Part shown: positions 39,124 to 48,575 of the stretch, piece after piece | Position numbering within the stretch: position 1 is the stretch's first letter | Layout of the letters: each line of letters starts with the position of its first letter | From: Streptomyces cupreus | GTDB taxonomy: Bacteria > Actinomycetota > Actinomycetes > Streptomycetales > Streptomycetaceae | NCBI RefSeq assembly: GCF_014257025.1 | Contig: NZ_JACMSF010000014.1 | Location: 1 to 64,000, forward strand | DNA: 64,000 nucleotides | Reading direction: 5' to 3' | Made by a program: the position numbers and the translations under genes | Notes under the pieces: generated by a model | What the model was told of the DNA's origin: nothing | The model's database searches: none | Seen by the model: the letters and a program-made list of their open reading frames with translations, nothing else

Positions 39124-40290
39124 CTACTTCACCCGCACCTCCAGAATCCGGTCGTCCCCGTCCTCCGGGCTGCCCCGGCCGTCGGTGTTGCTCGTCGTCA
39201 CCCACAGTTTGTCGCCGCCCGCCGGGACCACCGTGCGCAGGCGGCCGTAGTCGCCCTCCAGGAAGGACTGGGGGTCGGCCGAGGCCTCCGTGCCGCTCAG
39301 GGGGATGCGCCACAGGCGCTCGCCCTTCAGGCCCGCCATCCAGATCGAGCCCTCGGCGTAGGCGATGCCGCTGGGGGAGGCCTCGTCCGTCGTCCACTGG
39401 GCTATCGGGTTGTGGAACGCCGGGTTGTCCGACCTGCCCTCGGCCTCCGGCCAGCCGTAGTTGTCGCCCGGCTTGATCGTGTTCAGCTCGTCCCAGGTGT
39501 CCTGGCCGAACTCCGCGGCGAACAGCCGCTGTTCGGGGTCCCAGGCCAGACCCTGCACATTGCGGTGGCCGTACGAATACACCGGGGAGTCGGAGAAGGG
39601 GTTGCCGGGGGACGGCTCGCCCTCCGGGGTCATCCGAAGGATCTTGCCGCCCGGGGACTCCTTGTCCTGGGACAGACCCTCCTCACCGCTCTCGCCCGTG
39701 CCCGCGTAGAGCATCTTGTCGGGGCCGAAGGCGATCCGGCCGCCATTGTGGATGAAGCCCTTGGGGATGCCCTTGAAGATGGTGTCGGGCGCGCCCAGTT
39801 GCTCGCCGGACGGCTTGTCCTCGTCGAGGAGCATCCGGACGATGCGGTTGTCCGAGGCCGAGGTGAAGTACGCGTAGACCATGTGGTCCGAGGCGTAGTC
39901 CGGGGAGAGCGCCAGGCCCATCAGACCGCCCTCTCCGGCAGGGGACACCCCGGGCACCTCGCCCACCTCGGTCTTCTTGCCGGTCTCGGAGTCGACCCGG
40001 GTGATCGTGCCCTCGTCACGGGAGGAGACGAGCAGATCGCCGTCGGGGAGCGGGGCCAGCCCCCAGGGCGTCTTCAGGTCCTCGGCGACGGTGCGCACCA
40101 CCTCGGCCGAGCCCTTCGCGGGCGGGGCCTCCTCAGTCGCCCGGGACGAAGGCGGCGCCGCCGAGGTCGTACCACTCGATGCCGCGCCGTCACCCCCGCC
40201 GGACGAGCCCCCTTCGTCGTCGGAGGAACACCCGGCCGTCAGCAGGAGCGCGGCCGCGGCCAATACGGCCGACACAGCACGACGTTGCAC
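39124..40290 (-). CDS. PQQ-dependent glucose/sorbosone dehydrogenase-like lipoprotein
   Basis: A 388-residue exported lipoprotein. The signal peptide is MQRRAVSAVLAAAALLLTAGC with lipobox LTAGC, followed by a Gly/Ser linker. The beta-propeller follows: VAEDLKTPWGLAPLPDGDLL, GGLMGLALSPDYASDHMVY, GFIHNGGRIAFGPDKMLYAGTG, PVYSYGHRNVQGLAWDP and AEFGQDTWDELNTI, characteristic of the GSDH family that binds PQQ and calcium. The GTG at 40290 is preferred because GAAGGGA lies eight bases upstream and it begins at the signal peptide; an ATG at 40329 is in frame. It acts at the cell surface on an unknown sugar or aldehyde. Confidence 0.9.
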   Translation of the reverse strand: MQRRAVSAVLAAAALLLTAGCSSDDEGGSSGGGDGAASSGTTSAAPPSSRATEEAPPAKGSAEVVRTVAEDLKTPWGLAPLPDGDLLVSSRDEGTITRVDSETGKKTEVGEVPGVSPAGEGGLMGLALSPDYASDHMVYAYFTSASDNRIVRMLLDEDKPSGEQLGAPDTIFKGIPKGFIHNGGRIAFGPDKMLYAGTGESGEEGLSQDKESPGGKILRMTPEGEPSPGNPFSDSPVYSYGHRNVQGLAWDPEQRLFAAEFGQDTWDELNTIKPGDNYGWPEAEGRSDNPAFHNPIAQWTTDEASPSGIAYAEGSIWMAGLKGERLWRIPLSGTEASADPQSFLEGDYGRLRTVVPAGGDKLWVTTSNTDGRGSPEDGDDRILEVRVK

Positions 40291-40387
40291 GATCTTGGTC
40301 CCTTCGACGCGGCGACTTCTAGTTGTCATACACCGCTCGCGCCTCACAGGTTCCCGATCACCGAACCCCGAATCACGATCGGTCCGG

Positions 40388-41386
40388 TCAGTCCCACGAC
40401 CCCCGCGCCCCCGGCAGCGCCCCCACCTCCGCCAGATCCTCCGCCGTCAGCCGCAGCTCCGCCGCCCCCGCGTTCTCCGCCACCCACCGCTCCCGCTTCG
40501 CCCCGGGCACCGGCACCACGTGCCGCCCCTGCGCCAGTACCCACGTCAGCGCCACCTGGGCCGGGGTGACGTCCTCGCCGTGGCGGCGGGCGATGCGGCG
40601 CAGACCGGCCACGATCGGCTGGTTCGCCGCCATCATCTCCGCCGTGAAGCGGGGGTGGCGGGCGCGGACATCGTCCGGTTCGAAGCCCTCGCCCGGGGTC
40701 AGCGTGCCGGTCAGGAAGCCGTTGCCGAGCGGCATCGCCGCCAGGAAACCGATACCTCGCGCCTTGCACCACGGCAGCAGCGACTCCAGCGCCTCCGGCG
40801 ACCACACCGACAGCTCCGCCTGCACCGCGCTCACCGGGAAGACCTGCTGCATCCGCCGCAACTGACGCAGGGTGGTGTCGTGCAGACGGGTCCCGGAGCG
40901 GCGGCCGCCGCGCGCGCCCACCGCGCACATGCCCAACGCCCGTACCTTTCCGGCCTGGACGAGCTCCGCCATCGCCCCCCAGGTCTCCTCCACCGGAACC
41001 TCGGGGTCCGCGCGGTGCAGCTGGTACAGGTCGATCACATCCGTCTGGAGTCGCCGCAGCGAGGCGTCGCACGCCCGCTTCACATAGCCGGGGCGGCCGT
41101 TGGCCACGATGTGCTGCTCACCGACCAGCAGCCCGACCTTGGTCGACACGAAGGCGTCCTGCCGACGCTCCTTCAACACCCGCCCCAGCAACAGCTCGTT
41201 GGTGAACGGGCCGTACATGTCGGCCGTGTCCAGCAGCGTCGAGCCCAGATCCAGCGCCCGGTGCACGGCCCTCAGCGACTCGTCACCACGCTGCCGCGAT
41301 CCGCTGTACGCCCAGCTCATCGGCATGCACCCGAGTCCGACGGCCCCCACCGCGAGCGCCGCCGCGCCGATCGTCCTGCGCTCCAC
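40388..41386 (-). CDS. Aldo/keto reductase
   Basis: A 332-residue NADPH-dependent oxidoreductase of the AKR family. The catalytic tetrad is complete: Asp53 and Tyr58 (LLDTADMYG), Lys83 (VSTKVG) and His124 (LYQLHRAD). The C-terminal cofactor segment VVPVPGAKRERWVAENAGAAE is present. The substrate is unknown. The GTG at 41386 has GAGGG ten bases upstream; the frame remains open upstream but without a better start. It is divergent from the hydroxyacid dehydrogenase. Confidence 0.92.
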   Translation of the reverse strand: MERRTIGAAALAVGAVGLGCMPMSWAYSGSRQRGDESLRAVHRALDLGSTLLDTADMYGPFTNELLLGRVLKERRQDAFVSTKVGLLVGEQHIVANGRPGYVKRACDASLRRLQTDVIDLYQLHRADPEVPVEETWGAMAELVQAGKVRALGMCAVGARGGRRSGTRLHDTTLRQLRRMQQVFPVSAVQAELSVWSPEALESLLPWCKARGIGFLAAMPLGNGFLTGTLTPGEGFEPDDVRARHPRFTAEMMAANQPIVAGLRRIARRHGEDVTPAQVALTWVLAQGRHVVPVPGAKRERWVAENAGAAELRLTAEDLAEVGALPGARGSWD

Positions 41387-41462
41387 CTGCTCGTGACCCT
41401 CCCTCTTCCGGCACCCCAACCTAACCTCTGCCGTCCCCGGGACCTGACATAGCCTCCGGAGC

Positions 41463-42437
41463 ATGACTCCTGACGTATGGCTTCCCATCCCGCCGGAAGA
41501 GATCGAGGGGCTCCCCGAGGGGCCGGAGTACCGCTTCTGGGACGGCGCCGACGACTATCCCGCTGACCCCGCCGCGTGCGCCTTCTACGTCGTCCCCTAC
41601 ATGAAGCCGCCGGGCCTCGGACAGCGCCCGCTGCCCATGATGAGCTCCGTCGAGGTCGTGCAGACGCTGTCCGCCGGAACCGACCACGTCGAGCCGGGCC
41701 TGAAGCACCTGCGCCCCGGAGTGAGGCTCTGCAACGCGCGGGGGGTGCACGAGGCGAGCACCGCCGAGCTCACGCTCGCGCTCATCCTGGCCTCGCTGCG
41801 TGGCATCCCTGACTTCGTGCGCGCCCAGGACAAGGGGGAGTGGCGCGGCGGGTTCCGGCCGGCGCTGGCCGACAAGACCGTTCTCATCGTGGGATACGGC
41901 TCGATCGGCGCCGCCATCGAGGACCGGCTCGCGCCGTTCGAGCTCGCGCGGGTGACGCGCGTCGCGCGCTCCGAGCGCACCACGGCGCGCGGTCTGGTGC
42001 ATCCGCTCACCCGACTTCCCGCCCTGCTCCCCGAGGCGGACGTCGTCGTGCTGTCCACACCGCTCACCGAAACCACCCGTCACCTGGTCGACGCCGACTT
42101 CCTGGCCCGGATGAAGGACGGCGCGCTGCTGGTGAACGTCGCGCGCGGGGGCGTCGTCGACACCAAGGCCCTGCTCGCCGAACTGGAGAGCGGGCGCATC
42201 ACCGCGGCCCTCGACGTCACCGACCCGGAACCGCTGCCCCCGGGCCACCCCTTGTGGCAGGCGACCGGCCTGCTCATCAGCCCGCACGTGGGCGGTCCGA
42301 CATCCGCCTTCCTGCCCCGCGCCAAGCGGCTGCTGGTCGACCAGTTGAGCCGTTTCGTGAACCGGGAGCCGCTGCGCAACGTGATCCTTACGACGGGCGC
42401 ACCCAGCAGCCCGTCGACAGACGCAATAGCCACGTAA
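41463..42437 (+). CDS. D-2-hydroxyacid dehydrogenase family protein
   Basis: A 324-residue NAD-binding dehydrogenase of the D-isomer-specific family. The Rossmann motif is VLIVGYGSIGAAIE, the substrate Arg is in VNVARGGVVD, the Glu in DPEPLPPGHPLW, and the catalytic His in ISPHVGG. The substrate cannot be assigned. TAGCCT at 41451-41456 lies six bases before the ATG, suggesting a leaderless start. The 168-bp stretch after the stop contains no gene but is the promoter region of the GGDEF protein. Confidence 0.9.
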   Translation: MTPDVWLPIPPEEIEGLPEGPEYRFWDGADDYPADPAACAFYVVPYMKPPGLGQRPLPMMSSVEVVQTLSAGTDHVEPGLKHLRPGVRLCNARGVHEASTAELTLALILASLRGIPDFVRAQDKGEWRGGFRPALADKTVLIVGYGSIGAAIEDRLAPFELARVTRVARSERTTARGLVHPLTRLPALLPEADVVVLSTPLTETTRHLVDADFLARMKDGALLVNVARGGVVDTKALLAELESGRITAALDVTDPEPLPPGHPLWQATGLLISPHVGGPTSAFLPRAKRLLVDQLSRFVNREPLRNVILTTGAPSSPSTDAIAT

Positions 42438-42605
42438 TCCGGTTCGGGTACCCTCCGCAATCCTCTGGACGCGGTCCGTGCCCGCATCCCCGCTGGTCGT
42501 CACGGAGCGTAGAGAACCTATGTCCCTGAGTGACGATGCTGGTGTATCGTCCCGACAGGGGCTGCGCCGCGCACCGTTCGGCGCCGGGGATGGACATTTC
42601 AGACT

Positions 42606-45600
42606 GTGAGGGGGGCGACGGGCGATGCACGGCCTATGGACCAACGATCCGACGCGGCGGGGCCGCCGACGGCGACCCTGGGGCACGACCGCGCGCAGAC
42701 GCGGCCACCACGGCAATCACGGCGGACACCACAGCCACCAGCGCAGGCACAGCAGCCGCAGGCGGCATGCCCATCCAGTGCACCGGGACCCGCGGGACCC
42801 GGGAGCGGCGCGGACCGGGAGGGACCGGTGAGCTCGCCGCCGCCTCCCACGACCACCCTCAACGGAGCGTTGCGGGCCCGTCCTTCGTCGGGATCGCTGC
42901 CCCGGCCGCCGTCCTCGGGCGGCGGGACCGGCATGGCCCCCCAACTCGTCCTGGCCCTGGTCTGCGCGGGATACGCCGTCGGTTCCGCGCTCGGCTGGGG
43001 TTCGGACGAACTCGCGCTGATCATGGGTGACTTCGGGCTGAGCGCCGCGGCCGCCACCGCCGCCGTGTCGTGCCTGCTCTATGCCCGCAGCCGCCGGATC
43101 CGCTTTCGGCCGGCCTGGCTGTTGTTCGCCCTCTCCTCGGTGATGGCGGCCCTCGGCAATCTCGTCTGGGGGTGGTACGAGGTCGTACTCGGGCGTCCCG
43201 TGCCCAGCCCCAGCTACGCCGACGGGTTCTTCCTCTGCTTCGCCCCGCCCGCCATCGTGGGGCTGCTGGTGCTCGCCAAGCGCCCGGTGACCAAGTCGGG
43301 TTGGGTCTGTCTCGGCCTGGACGCCTGGCTGATCGGCGGCTCCCTGCTCACCCTGTCGTGGAGCCTCGCCCTCGCCCAGACCGCGGCCGAGTCCGAGGCG
43401 ACGAGCGTGGCGCACACCGCGCTGTCGCTGGCCTACCCGCTGCTGGACATCGCGCTGGTGAGCATGGTGCTCGCCCTGCACTTCCGGCGCTCGTCGGTGA
43501 ACCGCACCGCGGTCAACACCGCGATCGGGGCACTCGCCCTGACCGTGATGTGCGACGCGCTGTTCACCTCGCCGCTGATGCACAACACCTACCGCTCCGG
43601 CCAACTCCTCGACGCGGGCTGGTTCGCCGGCTCGCTACTGCTCGCCTACGCCCCCTGGGCCGGCCCCCGGGGCGGCGACGCCGAGCGGGAGGAGAGCGAG
43701 GGGCACACGCGCGTGGTGCACGAGCACCTGCCGGGACAGCGTGGCGCCGGCCACCACCCCATGCCCGCGCAGGGAGGTGATCACAGCCGGCTCCCGGCGG
43801 CCCGGCCGATAGCCGGCTCGCTGGCCGCCCTGACGCCCTATCTCGCCGCCGCCGTCTGCACGTTGGGGATCCTCTACAACGTCCTCAACGGCCGCAGCGT
43901 CGACCGCGTCGTGCTCATCACCGGCAGCACCGTCGTGCTCGCCCTCGTGACGCGCCAGGGCATCATGCTGCTCGACAACATCACCCTCGCCCAGGAACTG
44001 GCGCAGAAGGAGAACCACTTCCGCTCCCTGGTGCAGGGCTCAAGCGACGTCATCATGATCGCCGCGCCGAACGGCATCCTCCGCTACGTCTCGCCGGCCG
44101 CGGCCGGCGTCTACGGCCGCCCCGCCGAGGAACTGGTGGGTACCGAACTGGCCAATCTCATCCACCCGGAGGACCTGGGCTGCGTGGTGCACGAGGTGCG
44201 CCGCTTCCTCGCCATCAGCCCACTTGAGGAACCCACTACGCGCATCGAGTGCCGCTTCCGGTCCGGTGACGGCGGCTGGCTGAACGTCGAGTCCACCGTC
44301 AACCGCCACCACGGCGGCCTCATCTTCAACAGCCGGGACGTGACCGAAAGAGTGCGCCTGCAGGCGCAGCTCCAGCACAACGCCGAGCACGACCCGCTCA
44401 CCGACCTGCCCAACCGCGCGCTGTTCACCCAGCGCGTGCAGCAGGCCCTGTCCGGCCGCCGCGCCTCCGACCGCGGCGCCGCCCTGCGCGGTACGGCCGT
44501 CCTCTTCATCGACCTGGACGGCTTCAAGGCCGTCAACGACACCATCGGGCACCAGGCCGGGGACGAACTGCTCGTCCAGGCCGCCCGCAGACTCCAGGAG
44601 GCGGTCCGGCACGGGGACACCGCCTCCCGGCTCGGCGGCGACGAGTTCGCCGCGCTCATCGTCGGGGACGGCACCCGCGACCGGTCCGCCCGCGAACGGC
44701 ACATCCTGGAGCTCGCCGACCGCCTCAGGGTCACGCTGTCGCAGCCGTACGTCATCGACGGCAACGATGTCCGGGTCGCCGCCTCCATCGGCGTCGCGTT
44801 CGCCGAGCCGGGACTCGGCGCGGGCGAGCTGCTGCGCAACGCCGACCTCGCGATGTACCGGGCCAAGGCGTCCGGCAAGGGCCGGGTCGAGCTGTACAAG
44901 CCGCAGATGCAGCAGGACGTCGTACGCAAGGCGGAGCTGGCCACGCGACTGCGGGCCGCGCTGCACGACGGCGAGTTCGCGCTGCTGCACCAGCCGGTGG
45001 TGTGTCTGGAGGACGGTCGGATCACCTCGGTCGCCGCCCAGGCGCGCTGGCGGTCCTCGCAAGGGGTGCTGTTCACGCCCGCCGAGTTCCTGCGGGTCTC
45101 GGAGGACAGCGACAAGACCGCCGCGCTGGGCCGCTGGATGCTGGAGGAGGCCGTCGAGCAGGCCGCCGAACGCACCGCCACGGGGCTCTCGGTGCCGGTG
45201 GCCGTCCGGATGAGCGCGCGCCGGCTGCTGGACCGCTCGATGCCGCTCGACTCGATCGAGGCCCTGCTGACCCAGCACGGTCTGCCGTCGGGCGCGCTGG
45301 TGATCGAGCTGTCCGACACCGACGTACGGGTCTCGCTGGATGAGCTGGAGCGGCGGCTCGGTGCGCTGCGCAGGCTCGGCGTGCGGATCGCGCTGGACGG
45401 CTTCGGCAGCGGCTCCGTGGCGATCACGGCGCTGCGCAGGCTGCCCGTGGACGTCCTCAAGCTGGACCGCGGTCTGGTCGAGGGGGTCGTGGAGTCCGCG
45501 CGGCTGCACAAGATCACCAGCGGGCTGCTGCGGATCGCCACCGACCTCGGGCTCCAGTCCGTGGCCGGCGGCGTGGACCTGCCCGAGCAGGTGGAGGCGC

Positions 45601-45830
45601 TGCGCGCGATGGGCTGCACTCATGGACAGGGCATGGCGTTCTCGGGCCCGCTGGACGAGTTCCGGCTGCGCAGAGCGCTCCGATCCGGCCACTATCCGGT
45701 CCCGCAGGTACCGGTCGAGCCCGCGTTCGCGGGGGGCGGCTCGGGGGTGTACACCGGTGGTGTGACCGCTGTTCTCGGAGGCGGCAGTGCCCTTCTCTCA
45801 CATAATGAGACTCCCGTCCCACCACCTTGA
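42606..45830 (+). CDS. cdgE: PAS-GGDEF-(degenerate) EAL membrane protein, CdgE-like
   Basis: A 1074-residue protein: a low-complexity Pro/Ser/Ala N-terminus (1-105), about nine membrane helices interrupted by a cytoplasmic linker, a PAS domain (KENHFRSLVQGSSDVIMIA, about 465-585), a GGDEF domain (motif at 677-681) and an EAL-like domain. The GGDEF is intact and preceded by a complete I-site, RHGD plus five residues, so it should be a product-inhibited diguanylate cyclase. The EAL domain is degenerate: EAL reads AAQ, DDFGTG reads LDGFGSG and the VxEGVE Glu is Gly, so it is probably inactive. The symbol follows my recollection of S. coelicolor SCO5511. GTG 42606 or ATG 42636 may be the start. 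Confidence 0.85.
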   Translation: MRGATGDARPMDQRSDAAGPPTATLGHDRAQTRPPRQSRRTPQPPAQAQQPQAACPSSAPGPAGPGSGADREGPVSSPPPPTTTLNGALRARPSSGSLPRPPSSGGGTGMAPQLVLALVCAGYAVGSALGWGSDELALIMGDFGLSAAAATAAVSCLLYARSRRIRFRPAWLLFALSSVMAALGNLVWGWYEVVLGRPVPSPSYADGFFLCFAPPAIVGLLVLAKRPVTKSGWVCLGLDAWLIGGSLLTLSWSLALAQTAAESEATSVAHTALSLAYPLLDIALVSMVLALHFRRSSVNRTAVNTAIGALALTVMCDALFTSPLMHNTYRSGQLLDAGWFAGSLLLAYAPWAGPRGGDAEREESEGHTRVVHEHLPGQRGAGHHPMPAQGGDHSRLPAARPIAGSLAALTPYLAAAVCTLGILYNVLNGRSVDRVVLITGSTVVLALVTRQGIMLLDNITLAQELAQKENHFRSLVQGSSDVIMIAAPNGILRYVSPAAAGVYGRPAEELVGTELANLIHPEDLGCVVHEVRRFLAISPLEEPTTRIECRFRSGDGGWLNVESTVNRHHGGLIFNSRDVTERVRLQAQLQHNAEHDPLTDLPNRALFTQRVQQALSGRRASDRGAALRGTAVLFIDLDGFKAVNDTIGHQAGDELLVQAARRLQEAVRHGDTASRLGGDEFAALIVGDGTRDRSARERHILELADRLRVTLSQPYVIDGNDVRVAASIGVAFAEPGLGAGELLRNADLAMYRAKASGKGRVELYKPQMQQDVVRKAELATRLRAALHDGEFALLHQPVVCLEDGRITSVAAQARWRSSQGVLFTPAEFLRVSEDSDKTAALGRWMLEEAVEQAAERTATGLSVPVAVRMSARRLLDRSMPLDSIEALLTQHGLPSGALVIELSDTDVRVSLDELERRLGALRRLGVRIALDGFGSGSVAITALRRLPVDVLKLDRGLVEGVVESARLHKITSGLLRIATDLGLQSVAGGVDLPEQVEALRAMGCTHGQGMAFSGPLDEFRLRRALRSGHYPVPQVPVEPAFAGGGSGVYTGGVTAVLGGGSALLSHNETPVPPP

Positions 45831-45863
45831 CACGCGGTGTGCGCCGGGGGGAGGGTCAGTGCC

Positions 45864-45905
45864 ATGCGCACCCGAATTCTCGTACTTGGAAAGCGCGTCG
45901 GCTGA
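45864..45905 (+). CDS. ilvB leader peptide, MRTRILVLGKRVG
   Basis: A 13-codon ORF with a strong GGGAGGG upstream encodes MRTRILVLGKRVG. It contains Ile, Leu, Val, Leu in a row and a further Val, the amino acids made by the ilv genes downstream. Its stop codon touches a hairpin, and a terminator follows 43 bases later. This is the layout of transcription attenuation, where ribosome stalling at scarce branched-chain codons would prevent the terminator forming. Confidence 0.85.
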   Translation: MRTRILVLGKRVG

Positions 45906-45981
45906 CGCTGAGCCCTTGACCGCTCAGCGATCCACTCCCGGCGCGCTCCCCTCGCTTGCCTTACGGCACGAGGGGTTTTTT
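45906..45981 (+). promoter_or_regulatory. ilvB attenuator (pause hairpin and T-run terminator)
   Basis: CGCTGAGC/GCTCAGCG (45906-45929, 8-base loop) directly follows the leader-peptide stop. CCCCTCG/CGAGGGG (45948-45975, with an inner GCC/GGC) is followed by six T residues, a canonical intrinsic terminator and rare in this genome. About 80 bases separate it from ilvB. An antiterminator pairing between the two hairpins is expected but I could not define it by eye. Confidence 0.88.
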
Positions 45982-46061
45982 GTTGCACAGGCACCTGCCG
46001 AGCAGCAGTCGTACACCGCACGAACTTCGCAAAAACCCTCAGCATCGAGAAGAGAATGCCG

Positions 46062-47909
46062 ATGACCGAGCAGGCCACCGGGGCCCATCATCCGCAGCCG
46101 CGGCCCCGTTCCGGAGGACAGCAGTCCGCGCCCGAGCACGTCACGGGAGCGCAGTCCCTCATCCGCTCTCTTGAGGAGGTCGGCGCCGACACGGTATTCG
46201 GCATTCCCGGCGGTGCGATCCTCCCGGCGTACGACCCGCTGATGGACTCCACGAAGGTGCGTCACGTCCTGGTCCGGCACGAGCAGGGCGCGGGCCACGC
46301 CGCCACCGGCTACGCGCAGGCCACCGGCAAGGTCGGTGTCTGCATGGCGACCTCGGGCCCCGGCGCCACCAACCTGGTGACCCCGATCGCCGACGCGCAC
46401 ATGGACTCCGTGCCGCTGGTCGCGATCACCGGGCAGGTCGCCTCCAGGGCGATCGGCACCGACGCCTTCCAGGAGGCGGACATCGTCGGCATCACCATGC
46501 CGATCACCAAGCACAACTTCCTGGTCACCAAGGCCGAGGACATCCCGCGGGTGATCGCGCAGGCGTTCCACATCGCCGCCACAGGACGCCCCGGCCCGGT
46601 CCTGGTCGACATCGCCAAAGACGCGCTCCAGGCGCAGACCACCTTCTCCTGGCCGCCCACCATGGACCTGCCCGGCTACCGCCCGGTGACCAAGCCGCAC
46701 GCCAAGCAGATCCGCGAGGCCGCCAAGCTGATCACCTCCGCCAAGCGGCCGATCCTCTACGTCGGCGGCGGTGTCCTCAAGGCCGGCGCCACCGCCGAGC
46801 TGAAGGTGCTCGCCGAGCTGACCGGCGCGCCCGTCACCACCACCCTGATGGCGCTCGGTGCGTTCCCCGACAGCCACCCCCAGCACCTGGGCATGCCCGG
46901 CATGCACGGCTCGGTGGCCGCGGTCACCGGACTGCAGAAGGCCGATCTGATCGTCGCCCTCGGTGCCCGCTTCGACGACCGCGTCACCGGCAAGCTGGAC
47001 AGCTTCGCGCCGTACGCCAAGATCGTGCACGCGGACATCGACCCGGCAGAGATCGGCAAGAACCGCGCCGCGGACGTGCCGATCGTGGGCGACGCCCGTG
47101 AGGTCATCGCCGATCTGATCCAGGCAGTGCAGAAGGAGCACAGCGAGGGTCACCGCGGTGACTACGAGGCCTGGTGGAAGGACCTCAGCCGCTGGCGCGA
47201 GACCTACCCGCTCGGCTACGACCAGCCCGAGGACGGGTCCCTGTCCCCGCAGCAGGTCATCGAGCGCATCGGCCGACTCGCCCCCGAGGGCACGATCTTC
47301 GCGGCGGGCGTCGGCCAGCACCAGATGTGGGCCGCGCACTTCATCGAGTACGACAAGCCCGCCACCTGGCTCAACTCCGGCGGCGCCGGGACGATGGGCT
47401 ACGCGGTCCCGGCCGCGATGGGCGCCAAGGCCGGAGCCCCGGACCGGACCGTCTGGGCGATCGACGGCGACGGCTGCTTCCAGATGACCAATCAGGAGCT
47501 GACCACCTGCGCCCTGAACAACATCCCGATCAAGGTCGCCATCATCAACAACGGCGCCCTCGGGATGGTCCGCCAGTGGCAGACGCTGTTCTACAACCAG
47601 CGTTACTCCAACACCGTGCTGCACTCCGGCCCGAACGACATCAACCCGGAGGCGAGGGGCACCCGCGTCCCCGACTTCGTCAAGCTGTCGGAGGCCATGG
47701 GCTGTTACGCGATCCGCTGCGAGGACCCGGCCGACCTCGACAAGGTGATCGAGGAGGCGAACTCCATCAACGACCGCCCCGTCGTCGTCGACTTCATCGT
47801 CCACGAGGACGCGATGGTGTGGCCGATGGTCGCCGCCGGCACCTCCAACGACGAGATCATGGCCGCCCGGGACGTCCGCCCCGACTTCGGCGACAACGAA
47901 GACGACTGA
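46062..47909 (+). CDS. ilvB: Acetolactate synthase large subunit
   Basis: A 615-residue ThDP enzyme that condenses pyruvate (or pyruvate and 2-ketobutyrate) in the first common step of valine, leucine and isoleucine synthesis. The catalytic Glu lies in VLVRHEQGAGHAATGYA, the ThDP/Mg motif is GDGCFQMTNQELTTCALNN (the GDG...NN pattern), and the FAD-binding middle region is present. Two ATGs, at 46056 and 46062, are in frame; the second is better spaced from GAGAAGAG. ilvN follows after 22 bp. Confidence 0.97.
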   Translation: MTEQATGAHHPQPRPRSGGQQSAPEHVTGAQSLIRSLEEVGADTVFGIPGGAILPAYDPLMDSTKVRHVLVRHEQGAGHAATGYAQATGKVGVCMATSGPGATNLVTPIADAHMDSVPLVAITGQVASRAIGTDAFQEADIVGITMPITKHNFLVTKAEDIPRVIAQAFHIAATGRPGPVLVDIAKDALQAQTTFSWPPTMDLPGYRPVTKPHAKQIREAAKLITSAKRPILYVGGGVLKAGATAELKVLAELTGAPVTTTLMALGAFPDSHPQHLGMPGMHGSVAAVTGLQKADLIVALGARFDDRVTGKLDSFAPYAKIVHADIDPAEIGKNRAADVPIVGDAREVIADLIQAVQKEHSEGHRGDYEAWWKDLSRWRETYPLGYDQPEDGSLSPQQVIERIGRLAPEGTIFAAGVGQHQMWAAHFIEYDKPATWLNSGGAGTMGYAVPAAMGAKAGAPDRTVWAIDGDGCFQMTNQELTTCALNNIPIKVAIINNGALGMVRQWQTLFYNQRYSNTVLHSGPNDINPEARGTRVPDFVKLSEAMGCYAIRCEDPADLDKVIEEANSINDRPVVVDFIVHEDAMVWPMVAAGTSNDEIMAARDVRPDFGDNEDD

Positions 47910-47931
47910 GCGAGAGAGACGTAAACAGATC

Positions 47932-48456
47932 ATGTCCAAGCACACGCTCTCCGTCCTGGTGGAGAACACGCCCGGCATCCTGGCCCGGATCGCCGCCCTG
48001 TTCTCCCGCCGCGGCTTCAACATCGACTCGCTCGCGGTCGGCGTCACCGAGCACCCCGACATCTCCCGTATCACCATCGTGGTGAGCGTGGCCGATCTGC
48101 CGCTGGAGCAGGTGACCAAGCAGCTCAACAAGCTCGTCAACGTGCTGAAGATCGTCGAGCTTGAGCCCGGTTCGGCCGTTCAGCGCGAACTCGTTCTGGT
48201 GAAGGTGCGCGCCGACAACGAGACGCGCTCCCAGATCGTGGAGATCGTTCAGCTGTTCCGCGCCAAGACCGTCGACGTCTCCCCGGAGGCCGTGACGATC
48301 GAGGCCACCGGCTCCAGCGACAAGCTGGAGGCGATGCTGAAGATGCTGGAGCCCTTCGGCATCAAGGAGCTCGTCCAGTCCGGCACGATCGCGATCGGAC
48401 GCGGTGCGCGTTCGATCACGGACCGGTCGCTGCGCGCCCTCGACCGGTCGGCATAA
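47932..48456 (+). CDS. ilvN: Acetolactate synthase small (regulatory) subunit
   Basis: A 174-residue regulatory subunit that activates IlvB and confers valine feedback inhibition. The N-terminal ACT domain is TLSVLVENTPGILARIAALF then RRGFNIDSLAVG, and the C-terminal ALS_ss_C domain follows (LVKVRADNETRSQIVEIVQL). The length is typical. It lies 22 bp after ilvB with a purine-rich GAGAGAC upstream. A strong hairpin follows ten bases after the stop. Confidence 0.97.
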   Translation: MSKHTLSVLVENTPGILARIAALFSRRGFNIDSLAVGVTEHPDISRITIVVSVADLPLEQVTKQLNKLVNVLKIVELEPGSAVQRELVLVKVRADNETRSQIVEIVQLFRAKTVDVSPEAVTIEATGSSDKLEAMLKMLEPFGIKELVQSGTIAIGRGARSITDRSLRALDRSA

Positions 48457-48465
48457 CGACGGAAC

Positions 48466-48493
48466 CGGGCGGCCGGGACACACCGGCCGCCCG
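48466..48493 (+). terminator. Hairpin between ilvN and ilvC
   Basis: CGGGCGGCCGG pairs perfectly with CCGGCCGCCCG (11 bp) across a 6-base loop, ten bases after the ilvN stop, with no T-run. It may terminate ilvBN transcripts in part or protect their 3' end. TACGGT at 48533-48538 could be a -10 element of a separate ilvC promoter. Confidence 0.75.
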
Positions 48494-48575
48494 TATACCG
48501 AGACCCCCGAACTTCCCTTCCGCCCGCCGTCATACGGTGGGACGCAACACCTGCACACCAAGGAGAGAACCCAAA

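Noticed and set aside
42500..42512. Possible BldD-type site TCACGGAGCGTAG upstream of the PAS-GGDEF-EAL gene
   Set aside because: It matches 7 of 9 defined positions of the consensus as I remember it, which is too weak by eye. A matrix scan and BldD ChIP data would decide.
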